From positions 1-64,000 of the forward strand of contig JANYDU010000028.1 of NCBI GenBank assembly GCA_025359805.1: a DNA stretch of 64,000 nucleotides, given 5' to 3'. Under the pieces are notes generated by a model. The model had not been told where the DNA came from. It saw nothing but the letters and a program-made list of their open reading frames with translations, and did not search any database. Shown here piece by piece: positions 28,281-38,436 of this stretch. The DNA is from Bacteroidota bacterium (GTDB lineage Bacteria > Bacteroidota > Bacteroidia > UKL13-3). The translations under genes were made by a program, and so were the position numbers. Within the stretch, counting starts at the first letter, position 1, and every line of letters begins with the position of its first letter.

Positions 28281-29810
28281 TTAAATGTCAAATTTTATTC
28301 CTTGAGCCAATGGCAATTCTTTGCCATAATTAATGGTGTTGGTTTGTCTGCGCATATAAATTTTCCAAGCATCAGACCCACTTTCTCTGCCTCCACCAGT
28401 TTCTTTCTCGCCTCCAAACGCGCCACCAATCTCTGCTCCCGATGTTCCGATATTTACATTTGCTATTCCACAATCAGAGCCGTTTACCGAAAGAAATTGT
28501 TCCATCTCGCGCATATTATTTGTAAAAATAGATGACGATAATCCTTGAGGAACCCCATTTTGCATATCAATGGCCTCATCAATTGTTTTATATTTTAACA
28601 CATATAAAATGGGCGCAAATGTTTCTTCCTGCACAATATGATATTCGTTTTTTGCTTCAATGATACATGGTTTAACATAACATCCGCTTTCATATCCATC
28701 ACCCAAAACAACTCCTCCATCAACAATTATTTTACCTCCTTCTTTTTTTGCTTTTTCAATGGCTGATAAATAATCTTCTACTGCTTTTTTATCAATTAGT
28801 GGCCCAACATGATTGTTTGAATCTAATGGATTTCCAATTTTTAATTGGCTGTATGCTTTTTTCAAAACGTCTAACGTTTTATCATAAATACTTTCATGAA
28901 TAATTAACCTGCGTGTTGATGTGCATCTTTGCCCTGCTGTTCCAACGGCACCAAAAACGGCACCAACAAGCACCATGTTTAAATCTGCATGTTCGGAAAC
29001 AATGATGGCATTATTACCTCCAAGTTCTAAAATAGTGCGACCAAAACGTTGGGCAACCGTACCTGAAACATGACGACCAATGCGTGTTGAGCCTGTAAAA
29101 GAAACCAATGGAACACGTTTATCATTGTTCATTAAATCTCCAATAGGGTTTCCAATCATCAAACAACTAACACCCTCAGGAACGTTATTTTTTTTCAATA
29201 CATCAGCAATAATATTTTGACAAGCGATGGCACATAAAGGAACTTTTGATGAGGGTTTCCAAATACAAACATCTCCACAAACCCAAGCCAAAGCAGCATT
29301 CCAACTCCATACCGCAACCGGAAAATTAAATGCCGAAATGATGCCAACAATTCCCAATGGATGATATTGTTCATACATGCGGTGGTTGGGTCTTTCACTG
29401 TGCATGGTTAAGCCATATAATTGACGAGATAATCCAACCGCAAAATCACAAATGTCAATCATTTCTTGAACCTCGCCCAACCCTTCTTGCAAGCTTTTTC
29501 CCATTTCATAAGAAACTAATTTTCCTAATGCTTCTTTATTTTCTCGAAGCTTGTCTCCTATTTGCCTTACAACCTCTCCGCGTTTTGGCGCTGGTGTTTT
29601 TCTCCAAGTTATAAACGCTTCTTGTGCCTTAGTGACTACTTTTTCATACTCGCTATCTGTGGTACATTTTACCTTGGCAATTAATTTACCATCAACAGGC
29701 GAAAAGCTTTCTGTAGTATTTGCTTCTTCACTTGAAAAGTGTAGTGTTCCCGTTGATGTTCCATCATTGATATCTGCAATTCCAAGCTGTTTTAAAAAGT
29801 CGAGCGTCAT
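28281..29810 (-). CDS. aldehyde dehydrogenase, ALDH7 type
   Basis: A 509-residue NAD(P)-dependent aldehyde dehydrogenase most like the ALDH7/AmaB group, which oxidises alpha-aminoadipic semialdehyde (piperideine-6-carboxylate) in lysine breakdown. Supporting segments are HPLGIVGIISAFNFPVAVW, ELGGNNAIIV with the general-base Glu, GAVGTAGQRCTSTRR with the nucleophilic Cys near residue 300, and EIGGAFGGEKETGGGRESGSD. No other lysine catabolic gene is adjacent, so the substrate is inferred from family only. A -7-like TAAATTCG is on the minus strand at 29833-29840. Confidence 0.88.
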   Translation of the reverse strand: MTLDFLKQLGIADINDGTSTGTLHFSSEEANTTESFSPVDGKLIAKVKCTTDSEYEKVVTKAQEAFITWRKTPAPKRGEVVRQIGDKLRENKEALGKLVSYEMGKSLQEGLGEVQEMIDICDFAVGLSRQLYGLTMHSERPNHRMYEQYHPLGIVGIISAFNFPVAVWSWNAALAWVCGDVCIWKPSSKVPLCAIACQNIIADVLKKNNVPEGVSCLMIGNPIGDLMNNDKRVPLVSFTGSTRIGRHVSGTVAQRFGRTILELGGNNAIIVSEHADLNMVLVGAVFGAVGTAGQRCTSTRRLIIHESIYDKTLDVLKKAYSQLKIGNPLDSNNHVGPLIDKKAVEDYLSAIEKAKKEGGKIIVDGGVVLGDGYESGCYVKPCIIEAKNEYHIVQEETFAPILYVLKYKTIDEAIDMQNGVPQGLSSSIFTNNMREMEQFLSVNGSDCGIANVNIGTSGAEIGGAFGGEKETGGGRESGSDAWKIYMRRQTNTINYGKELPLAQGIKFDI

Positions 29811-29947
29811 GTTTTTTTACTATTTTAAGATGCGAATTTATGGAAGTATTGATGGAATACATGAATGTTTTTTTACCGAAAAAGTATTTCGGTTAGAAAC
29901 ATTTTTGTTTTGATATAATAACTGTTTTTATCTTGACACTATAAATT

Positions 29948-32386
29948 TTGAAAACATTGAAACATTTTTTATACAAGCATACCCTCCTGCTTTTTGTTTC
30001 GCTTACCACATTTGGTGTAGCATTTTCTCAAGAAATTAATACCGATACTTTGCGTTTAGGTATGTTCAATTTTATTAACGAACAGCGTATTGCCAATGGG
30101 CAAGAAGCAATGCTTGATGCAGATGCCGTTGACAAAGCTGCACAAGAACAAGCCAATTATTGCTCAGAAGTAAAGCAAGAAACACCTCTGCAAAAAGAGT
30201 TAAAAAAAAGTAACGCTTCGTTACGTGTAACTTTTTATGGTGGTATAAAAGACGGTGTACCTCAAGAAATTATTTTATCGGAGGCAACAACAGGAAAAGG
30301 AAAAACACTTTCCGATGCAGAAATTTTAGAAAAGGTAATTAAGAAGTTAAACAAAACTAATTTTAGAAAATTGTTTTTGCGTGCTGATATGTATTACTTA
30401 GGCGTAGGAACTTCCGTTGATCCGCTTACCAACAAAGTTTATTTCTGTGTGGTAATGGGCGATATCAATATCATAAATAATACCGCTGCGCATAGTAAAG
30501 ATTTAGATAAGGCTTATGCCGTAAATACCTTTGCCGCACATTGGTGGTTTAGAAAATTGGGCTGTAAAATTAATTGCATTTTGGGAAAGTGTGATGATGG
30601 AACCGTATGTGGACAGTATGATGATTTGAAAGAAATTTATAGCAAAGTAGATATCGATAAGGGTTTTTATATCAAAGAAAATAAACTTTATTTAAAAGAT
30701 GATTTTAAAAAGTATTTTATCACTACAGAAAAAAATGTGCGTACATTAATTGAAGATAACAATGATCGGTTGTTGGTTTATATTATTGAGCTTTCACAGT
30801 TTCCGTGTAATACAAGTTATAATATTTCTGTTGGAAACGCTTCGCAAACTGGATTAGAAATTGGTTTAAAACCCATCACACTTTCTCAGCTTAAATCAAA
30901 AGGAGATGTGCTTATTGATAAGCTTCCAAAAGGATTTTCAAATAATTTCGAAATTGGTTTAAAGGCTGTAAAATATTGTGATGAAAAAGTGAAATGTGAT
31001 GTATGGAGTTTTTATGATAAACTCAATAGGTTAAAGCCCTATTTTAAACCCGTTGTGTACGAAAAACTTTCTGTTCTTATTGATACACAAGCTACACGTT
31101 TACCCGAACCGTTTATGGAATATAAAGCGTTAAGTTTTAAAATTCCATTTGAAAAAAACAAGTTTGATTATAACCCTGATGATGTTTCTCCGTTTATAGA
31201 TAGTTTAAATGAGCCTCGATTTACCATTCAAAATATCGACATCATTGCTTATTCATCTATGGAGGGCGATAGTATAAAAAATGTAGAACTACAAAATAAA
31301 CGAGCAGCAAGTATTGTAAAAGTTTTAGAGCTACAACAAGCCGGAACAAAAATAAAATACACCGTAAAAACAGGAAACTCTTGGGATATATTCAAAAAAC
31401 AAATACTACTTACCAATTGGTATTATCTGGCTGATAGCACGTCAAATCAAGTAAACAAAAGATTAAACAGAGATACAGTTTTGCTTCATAAAATTGAGCC
31501 TTTGTTAAAAGAAGAACGTTTTGCAACCATACAAATGAAAGTAGCTTTTGATTTGAAAAAAATGAAAGAAGACGAATATTGGTTGTATCGTTTTAACAAA
31601 GCGCTCGACAAAAGAGATTTAAAAAGAGCGTTAAGTAATCAAGCGGCAATGATTGGTTTGTTACAAGATGGAAAGATGACCAACGAAAGTTTTCAGTCTA
31701 TGCAAATTCCCGATGACCCAAAATATATTTCGCTGCATAATAATAAAGCGGTTTTTATAAAAGACGAAAAAGAACGCATTAAACAATTTGAAGAACTGAG
31801 AAAGTTGGCACCTGAAAACCCTATCATCAAATACAATTATTTGGTATTAAAACTAAATGCCTCAGCCGACCTTCCAGAAGATCAACGTAGAGAAGAGCTA
31901 CAAATTTTAGCTTCATTGTATGGCTCTATGAATACTTCTGTGATACCCATAAATGTGCGTGGCATTTTAAACGCACGCTTTTATACCATCACTCACGAAG
32001 CACATAAATCAAAGAAACCAGAAACATATAGCAATGTAAAAGACTTATCAAAAAGCAGCCCAGTATTGGAATCTATTTCTTTGGCTGATTATTATGCCGA
32101 TCAAAAACATTTTGATATTGCTGCTCAAATTCTAATCGATCATTTAAGTATGGTTGATGAAAATGATAAACCTTTAGCAAAAGAATATTGCTTACGTATT
32201 TTATATTTTGGAAAAGCTTCGGGCGCTGAAGCTTTTGAAAAAAGCTATCTTCAAGTGTTTAGATTATTACAAAAAACAAACCCCGATACATACTGCGAAA
32301 TATTTAATCAATCAAAAGTATCGTTTAAGTTTTTTGAAAACCTTCACGTTAAAAAAATGTACTGCGATAATTGTCAACAGAAATAG
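29948..32386 (+). CDS. envelope protein with CAP-like and OmpA-like domains
   Basis: An 812-residue exported protein. The start is a TTG at 29948, giving a signal peptide that ends near FGVAFSQ. Residues ~35-175 resemble a CAP/SCP domain (FNFINEQRIANGQEAML, then YYLGVGTSVDPLTNKVYFCVVMG). Residues ~395-545 resemble an OmpA-type peptidoglycan-binding domain (IDIIAYSSMEGDSIKNVELQNKRAASIVKVL). The C-terminal third is helical and repeat-like (TPR-type spacing). Cysteine pairs occur in the linker (CKINCILGKCDDGTVC). It is probably periplasmic, tying the cell wall to another envelope component; the function is unknown. Confidence 0.6.
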   Translation: MKTLKHFLYKHTLLLFVSLTTFGVAFSQEINTDTLRLGMFNFINEQRIANGQEAMLDADAVDKAAQEQANYCSEVKQETPLQKELKKSNASLRVTFYGGIKDGVPQEIILSEATTGKGKTLSDAEILEKVIKKLNKTNFRKLFLRADMYYLGVGTSVDPLTNKVYFCVVMGDINIINNTAAHSKDLDKAYAVNTFAAHWWFRKLGCKINCILGKCDDGTVCGQYDDLKEIYSKVDIDKGFYIKENKLYLKDDFKKYFITTEKNVRTLIEDNNDRLLVYIIELSQFPCNTSYNISVGNASQTGLEIGLKPITLSQLKSKGDVLIDKLPKGFSNNFEIGLKAVKYCDEKVKCDVWSFYDKLNRLKPYFKPVVYEKLSVLIDTQATRLPEPFMEYKALSFKIPFEKNKFDYNPDDVSPFIDSLNEPRFTIQNIDIIAYSSMEGDSIKNVELQNKRAASIVKVLELQQAGTKIKYTVKTGNSWDIFKKQILLTNWYYLADSTSNQVNKRLNRDTVLLHKIEPLLKEERFATIQMKVAFDLKKMKEDEYWLYRFNKALDKRDLKRALSNQAAMIGLLQDGKMTNESFQSMQIPDDPKYISLHNNKAVFIKDEKERIKQFEELRKLAPENPIIKYNYLVLKLNASADLPEDQRREELQILASLYGSMNTSVIPINVRGILNARFYTITHEAHKSKKPETYSNVKDLSKSSPVLESISLADYYADQKHFDIAAQILIDHLSMVDENDKPLAKEYCLRILYFGKASGAEAFEKSYLQVFRLLQKTNPDTYCEIFNQSKVSFKFFENLHVKKMYCDNCQQK

Positions 32387-32404
32387 TTTTCGAAAGTTTA
32401 ATTC

Positions 32405-35404
32405 TTAAAATTTATAATCCCTCACCCCTTTTATTGGATTTAGTTTATTAAGGTTTAGTGTAAACGATATTCTGTGTACAAGCCTGTCAAATGGATTTTC
32501 ATCCTTATAAGAATATTGTGATTGATTATTATAATATGTTTCAAAATCATCAGAATAAAACAACGGGAAGTTGATATCAAAAATATTTTCAACAACAACT
32601 AATTTTAGCCCTGCTACATATTGAACATGAATCTCCTCAACATTACTTACTCCTATTGCATTTATAAAATTTATATCAGCAAAAACCCTAATTGGAATAG
32701 GACCAGGAATTGTTGAAACCAAATTTGCTCCTGCCATCCAAGTTTTTGTGCTTAATGATGGTATAGGTATTTTTAAATATCCATCACGTTCAATTATTTG
32801 ATGAGCAAACAAACCATCGGAAGCACTTCGGCCAAATAAAGCTTGGTCAAAAGTATAGTCAAATTGCCCAGTATTTCCAGAAGTTCTATAATTATATTCA
32901 CCATGGCCCAAACTACCAGTACCTTGATATAAAAACGTTCCGGCAAAAAATATCACATCTAATTGTTTGTTTGGTTTATCATACGTAATTGTTTGTTTCG
33001 CTTCGGCAAATAATTTTACTGCTTGAGTTCTATTATAAATATGTTGCGCAGTAATTTTTAAACTATTTGGGTTGATTGCTTTTTTATTTTCAAGCGTATA
33101 AACAATTTCATTTATAGCAGAATTGCTGGCAATTTCAAACGGAGCTTCTTTTGTATAAGCGTTTTTTGTGTTGAATATTATTACCGAACGAACCCATATT
33201 TTTTGTTCAACAAGCGAGCGTTTATTGTTTTTGTTTAAATCAAAATAAAGGAAAGGAGACGCTTTATTATAGGTCATATCATTTCCAACACCCCCATAGC
33301 CAAAACGTGCTGCGTTAACCCCAAAATGAACTTGTTTGAACACTCCATAAGTTGTAAAATGTCTTTCTAAACTTGCATAACCAACTATATCGTTTGTGCC
33401 AAAAGAATACATTGGTGCCAAAGTAAAATCAAATTTTTTACGTGGTAATAAACCATTATAAAATGCAATTCCCAACATGGTTTTATTATACAAATTTGCT
33501 CCAATAATTGGCGTATAAAACAGTTGTGTTTTATATGGATTTTCAATATCGCCCAAAAATTTAAACTGTATGGGTTCTACACTTTTTAAAATTCCTTTAG
33601 TGCGAATGGTATTGTTGTTTCGATAAACATCAAGCGAGGTTTCATAAGCATCAATTCTGATTTTATTTGACTGCGTGTGTTCAAAATCAATTGTTTTTTT
33701 TCCTGTAAAACCATCAACCCATTGTGTATTATTAATGGTGTCTTTTACTATTGATGAAACAAGAAATGGCGAAGCAATTGTGGTTTTGTTTTTGATAACT
33801 ATTTTATTGCTTTTTGCTGAAACTATTTTATAATCAGGTTTAATGGTTGTGTTCATCAAATCATTAAAAAACCAATCCAAGTTTTTGCCAGTAAATGATT
33901 TTGCGTGATTCATAAAATCATCGGGAAGCGGGTGTTTAAATTTCCATTTATCAAAATAGGTGCGCATCATTTCATCAAATAAACTATCGCCCAAATAGGT
34001 TTGTAAATGATGAAAAGCCAATGGTCCTTTTCCATAAATAATCATCCCATAGTTTGCATCCGTAAACTGCATTGATGGAATATTTATGGGTTGATCATCA
34101 TTTGTTCTGGCGTTTAATAAATATTGCAATTGTAAAATGCCAAAATCTTCTTCGTCAATATTTGCATAAAATTTCTTTTTGGTCTTTCCTAAATTAACGC
34201 CTTTATGTAACGGTATTTTTATCGCACCTGCTTCACATCGTGTTTCATAATAAGTGTTTATGCTTTCGTCCATCCAAGGATAAATGCGTTCGTTATTCGC
34301 TATAATTCCATAAAACCAATTGTGCCCCACCTCATGAACAATTACTTGCTCGCTTGCGCTTTCTACATTTGTAATCGTTGGATACTCCATGCCACCACCC
34401 GCTTTTAAAGGCGTTACCACCACCGATACGTTTGAGTAAGGATATTCTCCTACCAATCGAGAATAAAAACTTACAGCTGTATCCACCCAATGTACTGAGC
34501 TTTTTTGGGGGAACATTTCATACAACCAAGTGGTGATTTTTTTTCCGCTTTTAAGTTGCACTTCACTTCTTTCAACACTAAATCTTTTATCACAAAACCA
34601 CGCAAAATCATGAATATCATTTTGCACAAAACGAAGGGTTTTAAATTGCGTTGATGAAGCTGGGTTTTCTTTGTTTGAATGTGTTTTTTGTGTTTCAAAT
34701 TTTTTTGCGCTTATTTCCATCAACCATACTTTTTCATCTTCATTTTGAAGTTCTCCGGTTGCTGCCAAAACATAGTTTTTAGGAACAGAAATGCTCACCT
34801 CAAATTTTCCAAACTCGCTATAAAATTCTCCTTGATTTAGGTAAGGAAAATAATTCCATCCATTTACATCATATACCGCAGGTTTAGGATACCATTGGCT
34901 TATGCAATAGGTTTGATCTTGATGACCCATTCGAGAAAACACCCTTGGGATTTTTACTTTAAACGGTGTGGTTATTTCAATTTGCTGCCCGGTTTTTAAT
35001 GGCTGATTTAACTCTATTTTACAAATGTCAATATCATCCAACAAATACCATTTTACTTTTTGTCCGTCTACTTTAAAATCTAAAGAATCAATCCAACCTT
35101 TATCTTCATCACTCGAATAATAAAAATCTGTTTCACCATTTTCCATTTCTTGTTTTGCAAAAGCCGTTTCGATATTTTTATATGCGTTTGCCCAAAGGTG
35201 TATATAAATTTCATTGAGTTCGTTTGGTGAGTTGTTTACATACACCATTTTTTCTGTTGCACTAAGTGTGTGCTCAACATCATTTAGCCTCACAGAAATT
35301 GTATAGTTAACCAATTGCTGCCAGCCTTCTTGTTTTGTTTTGAGAAGCGTTTGAGCAAATAATATAGAGGGGAAAAGAAAAAAGAAAAAAAGGAGTCTCA
35401 TCAT
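32405..35404 (-). CDS. M1 family metallopeptidase with C-terminal barrel-like region
   Basis: A ~999-residue exported aminopeptidase-type protein. The start is at 35404 (two adjacent ATGs), followed by signal peptide MMRLLFFFFLFPSILFAQ. The zinc site is VHEVGHNWFYG (HEVGH near residue 355) with the downstream glutamate in WMDESINTYYE; the exopeptidase loop is GGGMEYPTI. The C-terminal ~380 residues (from FKFLGDIENPYKTQ) have alternating aromatic strands typical of an outer-membrane or surface beta domain, as in many long Bacteroidota M1 peptidases. It likely degrades peptides at the cell surface. The usher-like gene ends 74 bp upstream on the same strand. Confidence 0.85.
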   Translation of the reverse strand: MMRLLFFFFLFPSILFAQTLLKTKQEGWQQLVNYTISVRLNDVEHTLSATEKMVYVNNSPNELNEIYIHLWANAYKNIETAFAKQEMENGETDFYYSSDEDKGWIDSLDFKVDGQKVKWYLLDDIDICKIELNQPLKTGQQIEITTPFKVKIPRVFSRMGHQDQTYCISQWYPKPAVYDVNGWNYFPYLNQGEFYSEFGKFEVSISVPKNYVLAATGELQNEDEKVWLMEISAKKFETQKTHSNKENPASSTQFKTLRFVQNDIHDFAWFCDKRFSVERSEVQLKSGKKITTWLYEMFPQKSSVHWVDTAVSFYSRLVGEYPYSNVSVVVTPLKAGGGMEYPTITNVESASEQVIVHEVGHNWFYGIIANNERIYPWMDESINTYYETRCEAGAIKIPLHKGVNLGKTKKKFYANIDEEDFGILQLQYLLNARTNDDQPINIPSMQFTDANYGMIIYGKGPLAFHHLQTYLGDSLFDEMMRTYFDKWKFKHPLPDDFMNHAKSFTGKNLDWFFNDLMNTTIKPDYKIVSAKSNKIVIKNKTTIASPFLVSSIVKDTINNTQWVDGFTGKKTIDFEHTQSNKIRIDAYETSLDVYRNNNTIRTKGILKSVEPIQFKFLGDIENPYKTQLFYTPIIGANLYNKTMLGIAFYNGLLPRKKFDFTLAPMYSFGTNDIVGYASLERHFTTYGVFKQVHFGVNAARFGYGGVGNDMTYNKASPFLYFDLNKNNKRSLVEQKIWVRSVIIFNTKNAYTKEAPFEIASNSAINEIVYTLENKKAINPNSLKITAQHIYNRTQAVKLFAEAKQTITYDKPNKQLDVIFFAGTFLYQGTGSLGHGEYNYRTSGNTGQFDYTFDQALFGRSASDGLFAHQIIERDGYLKIPIPSLSTKTWMAGANLVSTIPGPIPIRVFADINFINAIGVSNVEEIHVQYVAGLKLVVVENIFDINFPLFYSDDFETYYNNQSQYSYKDENPFDRLVHRISFTLNLNKLNPIKGVRDYKF

Positions 35405-35478
35405 CAGAAAATTTGATGCGGCAAAATACACGTTTAAAATAAATAGTTGGAGAGTAATTTAACTTCAGCGATTGCTTA

Positions 35479-38421
35479 TTATTTTTTATTATCGGGAATG
35501 CTAAAGTTTTTCTTGTTAATTTTTCTTTTCTTCTCAACAATTAAATAAGAAAGAAACATTCCATCTACACTGCGGTTTACTTCTATTTCGTAATCGTTTT
35601 TTGCGAGTTTATATTTTTCGCCCAAAACTTTTTCGTCCATGGTAATAATATATTTTCCGTATGGTAAATAAAATTCAAAGTTGCCTTCAAAATCGGTAAG
35701 TGTATTAAATGTTTTTGCTCCGCTTGATGTAATTTTAATTCGAGAAAGATCGAAAGGTGCTGTTGCATCTACTCTTACGGCTTCTCTATCAATACCAACT
35801 TTTCCTTTAATTTTTACACCACGTACAAATGGAATTAAAACAATGCGGTCTTTAAATACAGAAACACTATCCGAAATATTTGCAAACCACGATTCATTCA
35901 TGTCTAAGCTTTTTGCAAATATTTGAGCGGCTCCTTTAGGAAAATTTCTCATGTGTGCTTCACCTTCCTCGTTTGTTATTACTTCATCATTTCCCATCGA
36001 AATAACAATATTTTCTATTGGTTGTTCATTTTTATCTTTAATACCGTTTCCGTTTAAATCATAAAAAGAAATAAAATCTACATCATGGTTTTTCTTTTTT
36101 ACAAATGGAATTGGAACACCAAATTCTTTGCGTACACCAAATCCAATATATACATTTTGGTTTACATATGTTGATGCGTTTTCTGTATTAAACTGCTGAT
36201 TGCTGAAATTATATACATTACCCGAAACCAAATTATAGCTAAGGTTCACTTTAAATCTCCATCCATCGCTTGTAAAAAAATATAACTCAGGATACACACT
36301 TGCGCTATGTTGATTAAATACATTGTTATAGTAATAATTTAATCCTGTTTGCAACATAAAATGTGTGTTACTAAATAAGTATTGATGTTGTAATGATGTA
36401 GAAAAATTTTGTGGTGTTTTTTGGCTAATCGCACTTGTTTGAAATCCTGATGGACTTGCTGGAGCCATATTGTACCGAGCATTAACTGTAACTGTTTTAT
36501 ATAAAACAAAGCCGCTCCATTGCACAAAAAAACGCTCATCGTTATAAAGCGTATTAAATGGTTTGTTATATCCACCTTGCAACGTTGTAGAAACTCTCGT
36601 GTTTTCTTTTGGTTTGAAAACATTATAACTGAACCCCAAACCTCTTGAGTGATATGAATAAGTTGGATAGCTATAAATATTATAAAATGCCAATGGTTGA
36701 ATAGAAGCATTCTTTTTTCCAATGTTTAATGAAATCTGATTGTTTTGAGAAAAATTATTAATGTTCTTTCCAAGCGTGTACGAAATATTGTTGTATCCGT
36801 TTACAAAAATTAAACTCATACGTTGAGTAAAATTAAACCGTGTGCTTTGGTTATAATAAAATCTTTCAATGTTTGAATTTGCGTACTCTTTTGTGCTTTT
36901 ACCAAAACTTTGGTTGGTGTTAATTTTGTTCTTCAAAAAATTTCCATTGTATGATAAAGATGTAAAATATCCGGTTTTAGAAGTTTGATTAAACACATTA
37001 CTTGTAAAGTTTGTAACCGTTGTTGATTGGTTAATATAAATCGTTTGACCCTTAAAAATATTAAATCCGGCTCTTACATTAAATGCATCTGTTAACGTTT
37101 TGGCAAACGTATTTTCACTTCTTCCGTACTCAAAATTAATTGCATTTTGTTTGTAATATTTCAATTCATAATTTGCTCCGTAAGCGTATGCGTTTGAACT
37201 CCCTGGTAAACCAGTATTGTTAATATAAAAGGCTCCAATTTTATTTCTTTTAGTAATGTAATAATCTGATTTAATTCCTCGTCCAAAACTTTGAATGCCC
37301 ATCATTCCACCATTTATAAAACCTCCTTGAATACTTCCTTTATTATAATAATATCCCAAATAATACATGCTGTTTGCAAATGGTTTATCGTAATAGTTTG
37401 TGCTTGTTGTTGTTTGAAAATTATAGATCAACATTTTATCATTACTAATCTGCCCAACACCTCTTATATTTAATGTTGAGAAAGTAACGTCATTCATAAT
37501 ATTGTTTACATTTAAATCTACCACCATTGGTAAGCTTGCCGCACCGTATGGGTTCACTTTTTTATCATCCGTTAGTCTGATGAATTTAATTTTTTGTCCG
37601 CTTTGATATCCATTTCCTCCGCCCAAATTGGGCTCCACACTATTTACAAAAACAGTAAATGTTTTTTCTTCGTCTGCGTTTTCTGGTTTGTGGTTTTCAA
37701 TATCAATACGGTTAAAGTTTCTTTCCCCTTGAAAATATTTGAAGTTAAAAGTAAATGTTGTGTCTTCAAAAGGTTTTAAAGTAATATTATAGTTTGGGTT
37801 TTTTAGTGGCTTATCGTTTGAATCCGACAATAAAGCATAAAGACTTGTATTGGTTAACGACAGCGAAATGGGTTGACTTTCTGTTCCGGTGTTTAATAGA
37901 TTTACTTTAAAGTTAGTTAGGTTTGAGCCATTCTTAAAATATCTTTTTGTTGATGGCTCTACGCTAAGTAACCAGCTTGTTTTCTTTTCTGTATTGCTCC
38001 AAAAAAAGGTGTTTGCTAATTGAATATCATCTTCCGACATGATGTATGCGGAAATCATAAATCTTGTATTACCAAGAATTTGAACAGTAGGCAACATTCT
38101 CATTGGAAGAAATATCGAATCGCCTTCTTCCAACTCATAAAACCTATCGGCTTTAAAAAGTGTTTTCCAACCATTTGGGTAATCTACCGAAACCCTAAAT
38201 TTTATTGTTCTTTCGGTGTTGTTGGTAATGTGCAATACGTTTGAAACAATCTCTCCCGTTGAAAGCAATATATCCTTCTCCACAAACTCTGCTGTTACTG
38301 CATTCGTTTTAATTACAGGCTTTGAAATATTGGAAAGTGAGTCGTTTTCGCTTTGGGCAAAAACAACCACCGCAATATTTTGCAGTAAAAAAAACACAAT
38401 TTGTTTGATCCGATTTTGCAC
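35479..38421 (-). CDS. usher-like outer-membrane beta-barrel protein
   Basis: A 980-residue protein with signal peptide MQNRIKQIVFFLLQNIAVVVFAQ. Residues ~45-240 look like two Ig-type domains (ITNNTERTIKFRVSVDYPNGWK; LLNTGTESQPISLSLTN). Residues ~250-770 show dense amphipathic, aromatic strands (Tyr/Asn/Phe-rich, no long helices), as in a large outer-membrane barrel. Residues from ~784 begin with FYDLNGNGIKDKNEQPIENIVI and continue as two small beta-sandwich domains with DFEGNFEFYLPYGKY, resembling the plug or C-terminal domains of chaperone-usher ushers. It is last in an operon after a PapD-like chaperone and two subunit-like proteins, which is the main reason for the usher reading. A porin-like or surface-layer export function is an alternative. 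Confidence 0.55.
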   Translation of the reverse strand: MQNRIKQIVFFLLQNIAVVVFAQSENDSLSNISKPVIKTNAVTAEFVEKDILLSTGEIVSNVLHITNNTERTIKFRVSVDYPNGWKTLFKADRFYELEEGDSIFLPMRMLPTVQILGNTRFMISAYIMSEDDIQLANTFFWSNTEKKTSWLLSVEPSTKRYFKNGSNLTNFKVNLLNTGTESQPISLSLTNTSLYALLSDSNDKPLKNPNYNITLKPFEDTTFTFNFKYFQGERNFNRIDIENHKPENADEEKTFTVFVNSVEPNLGGGNGYQSGQKIKFIRLTDDKKVNPYGAASLPMVVDLNVNNIMNDVTFSTLNIRGVGQISNDKMLIYNFQTTTSTNYYDKPFANSMYYLGYYYNKGSIQGGFINGGMMGIQSFGRGIKSDYYITKRNKIGAFYINNTGLPGSSNAYAYGANYELKYYKQNAINFEYGRSENTFAKTLTDAFNVRAGFNIFKGQTIYINQSTTVTNFTSNVFNQTSKTGYFTSLSYNGNFLKNKINTNQSFGKSTKEYANSNIERFYYNQSTRFNFTQRMSLIFVNGYNNISYTLGKNINNFSQNNQISLNIGKKNASIQPLAFYNIYSYPTYSYHSRGLGFSYNVFKPKENTRVSTTLQGGYNKPFNTLYNDERFFVQWSGFVLYKTVTVNARYNMAPASPSGFQTSAISQKTPQNFSTSLQHQYLFSNTHFMLQTGLNYYYNNVFNQHSASVYPELYFFTSDGWRFKVNLSYNLVSGNVYNFSNQQFNTENASTYVNQNVYIGFGVRKEFGVPIPFVKKKNHDVDFISFYDLNGNGIKDKNEQPIENIVISMGNDEVITNEEGEAHMRNFPKGAAQIFAKSLDMNESWFANISDSVSVFKDRIVLIPFVRGVKIKGKVGIDREAVRVDATAPFDLSRIKITSSGAKTFNTLTDFEGNFEFYLPYGKYIITMDEKVLGEKYKLAKNDYEIEVNRSVDGMFLSYLIVEKKRKINKKNFSIPDNKK

Positions 38422-38436
38422 GTTTTTGGGGTTTAG

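Noticed and set aside
34600..34700. A segment of the M1 peptidase (STQFKTLRFVQND) resembling translated REP-type repeat remnants
   Set aside because: KTLRFVQNDIHDFAWF fits the normal M1 pattern (KTLxFxxxxVHDFAW), so no repeat insertion is needed.
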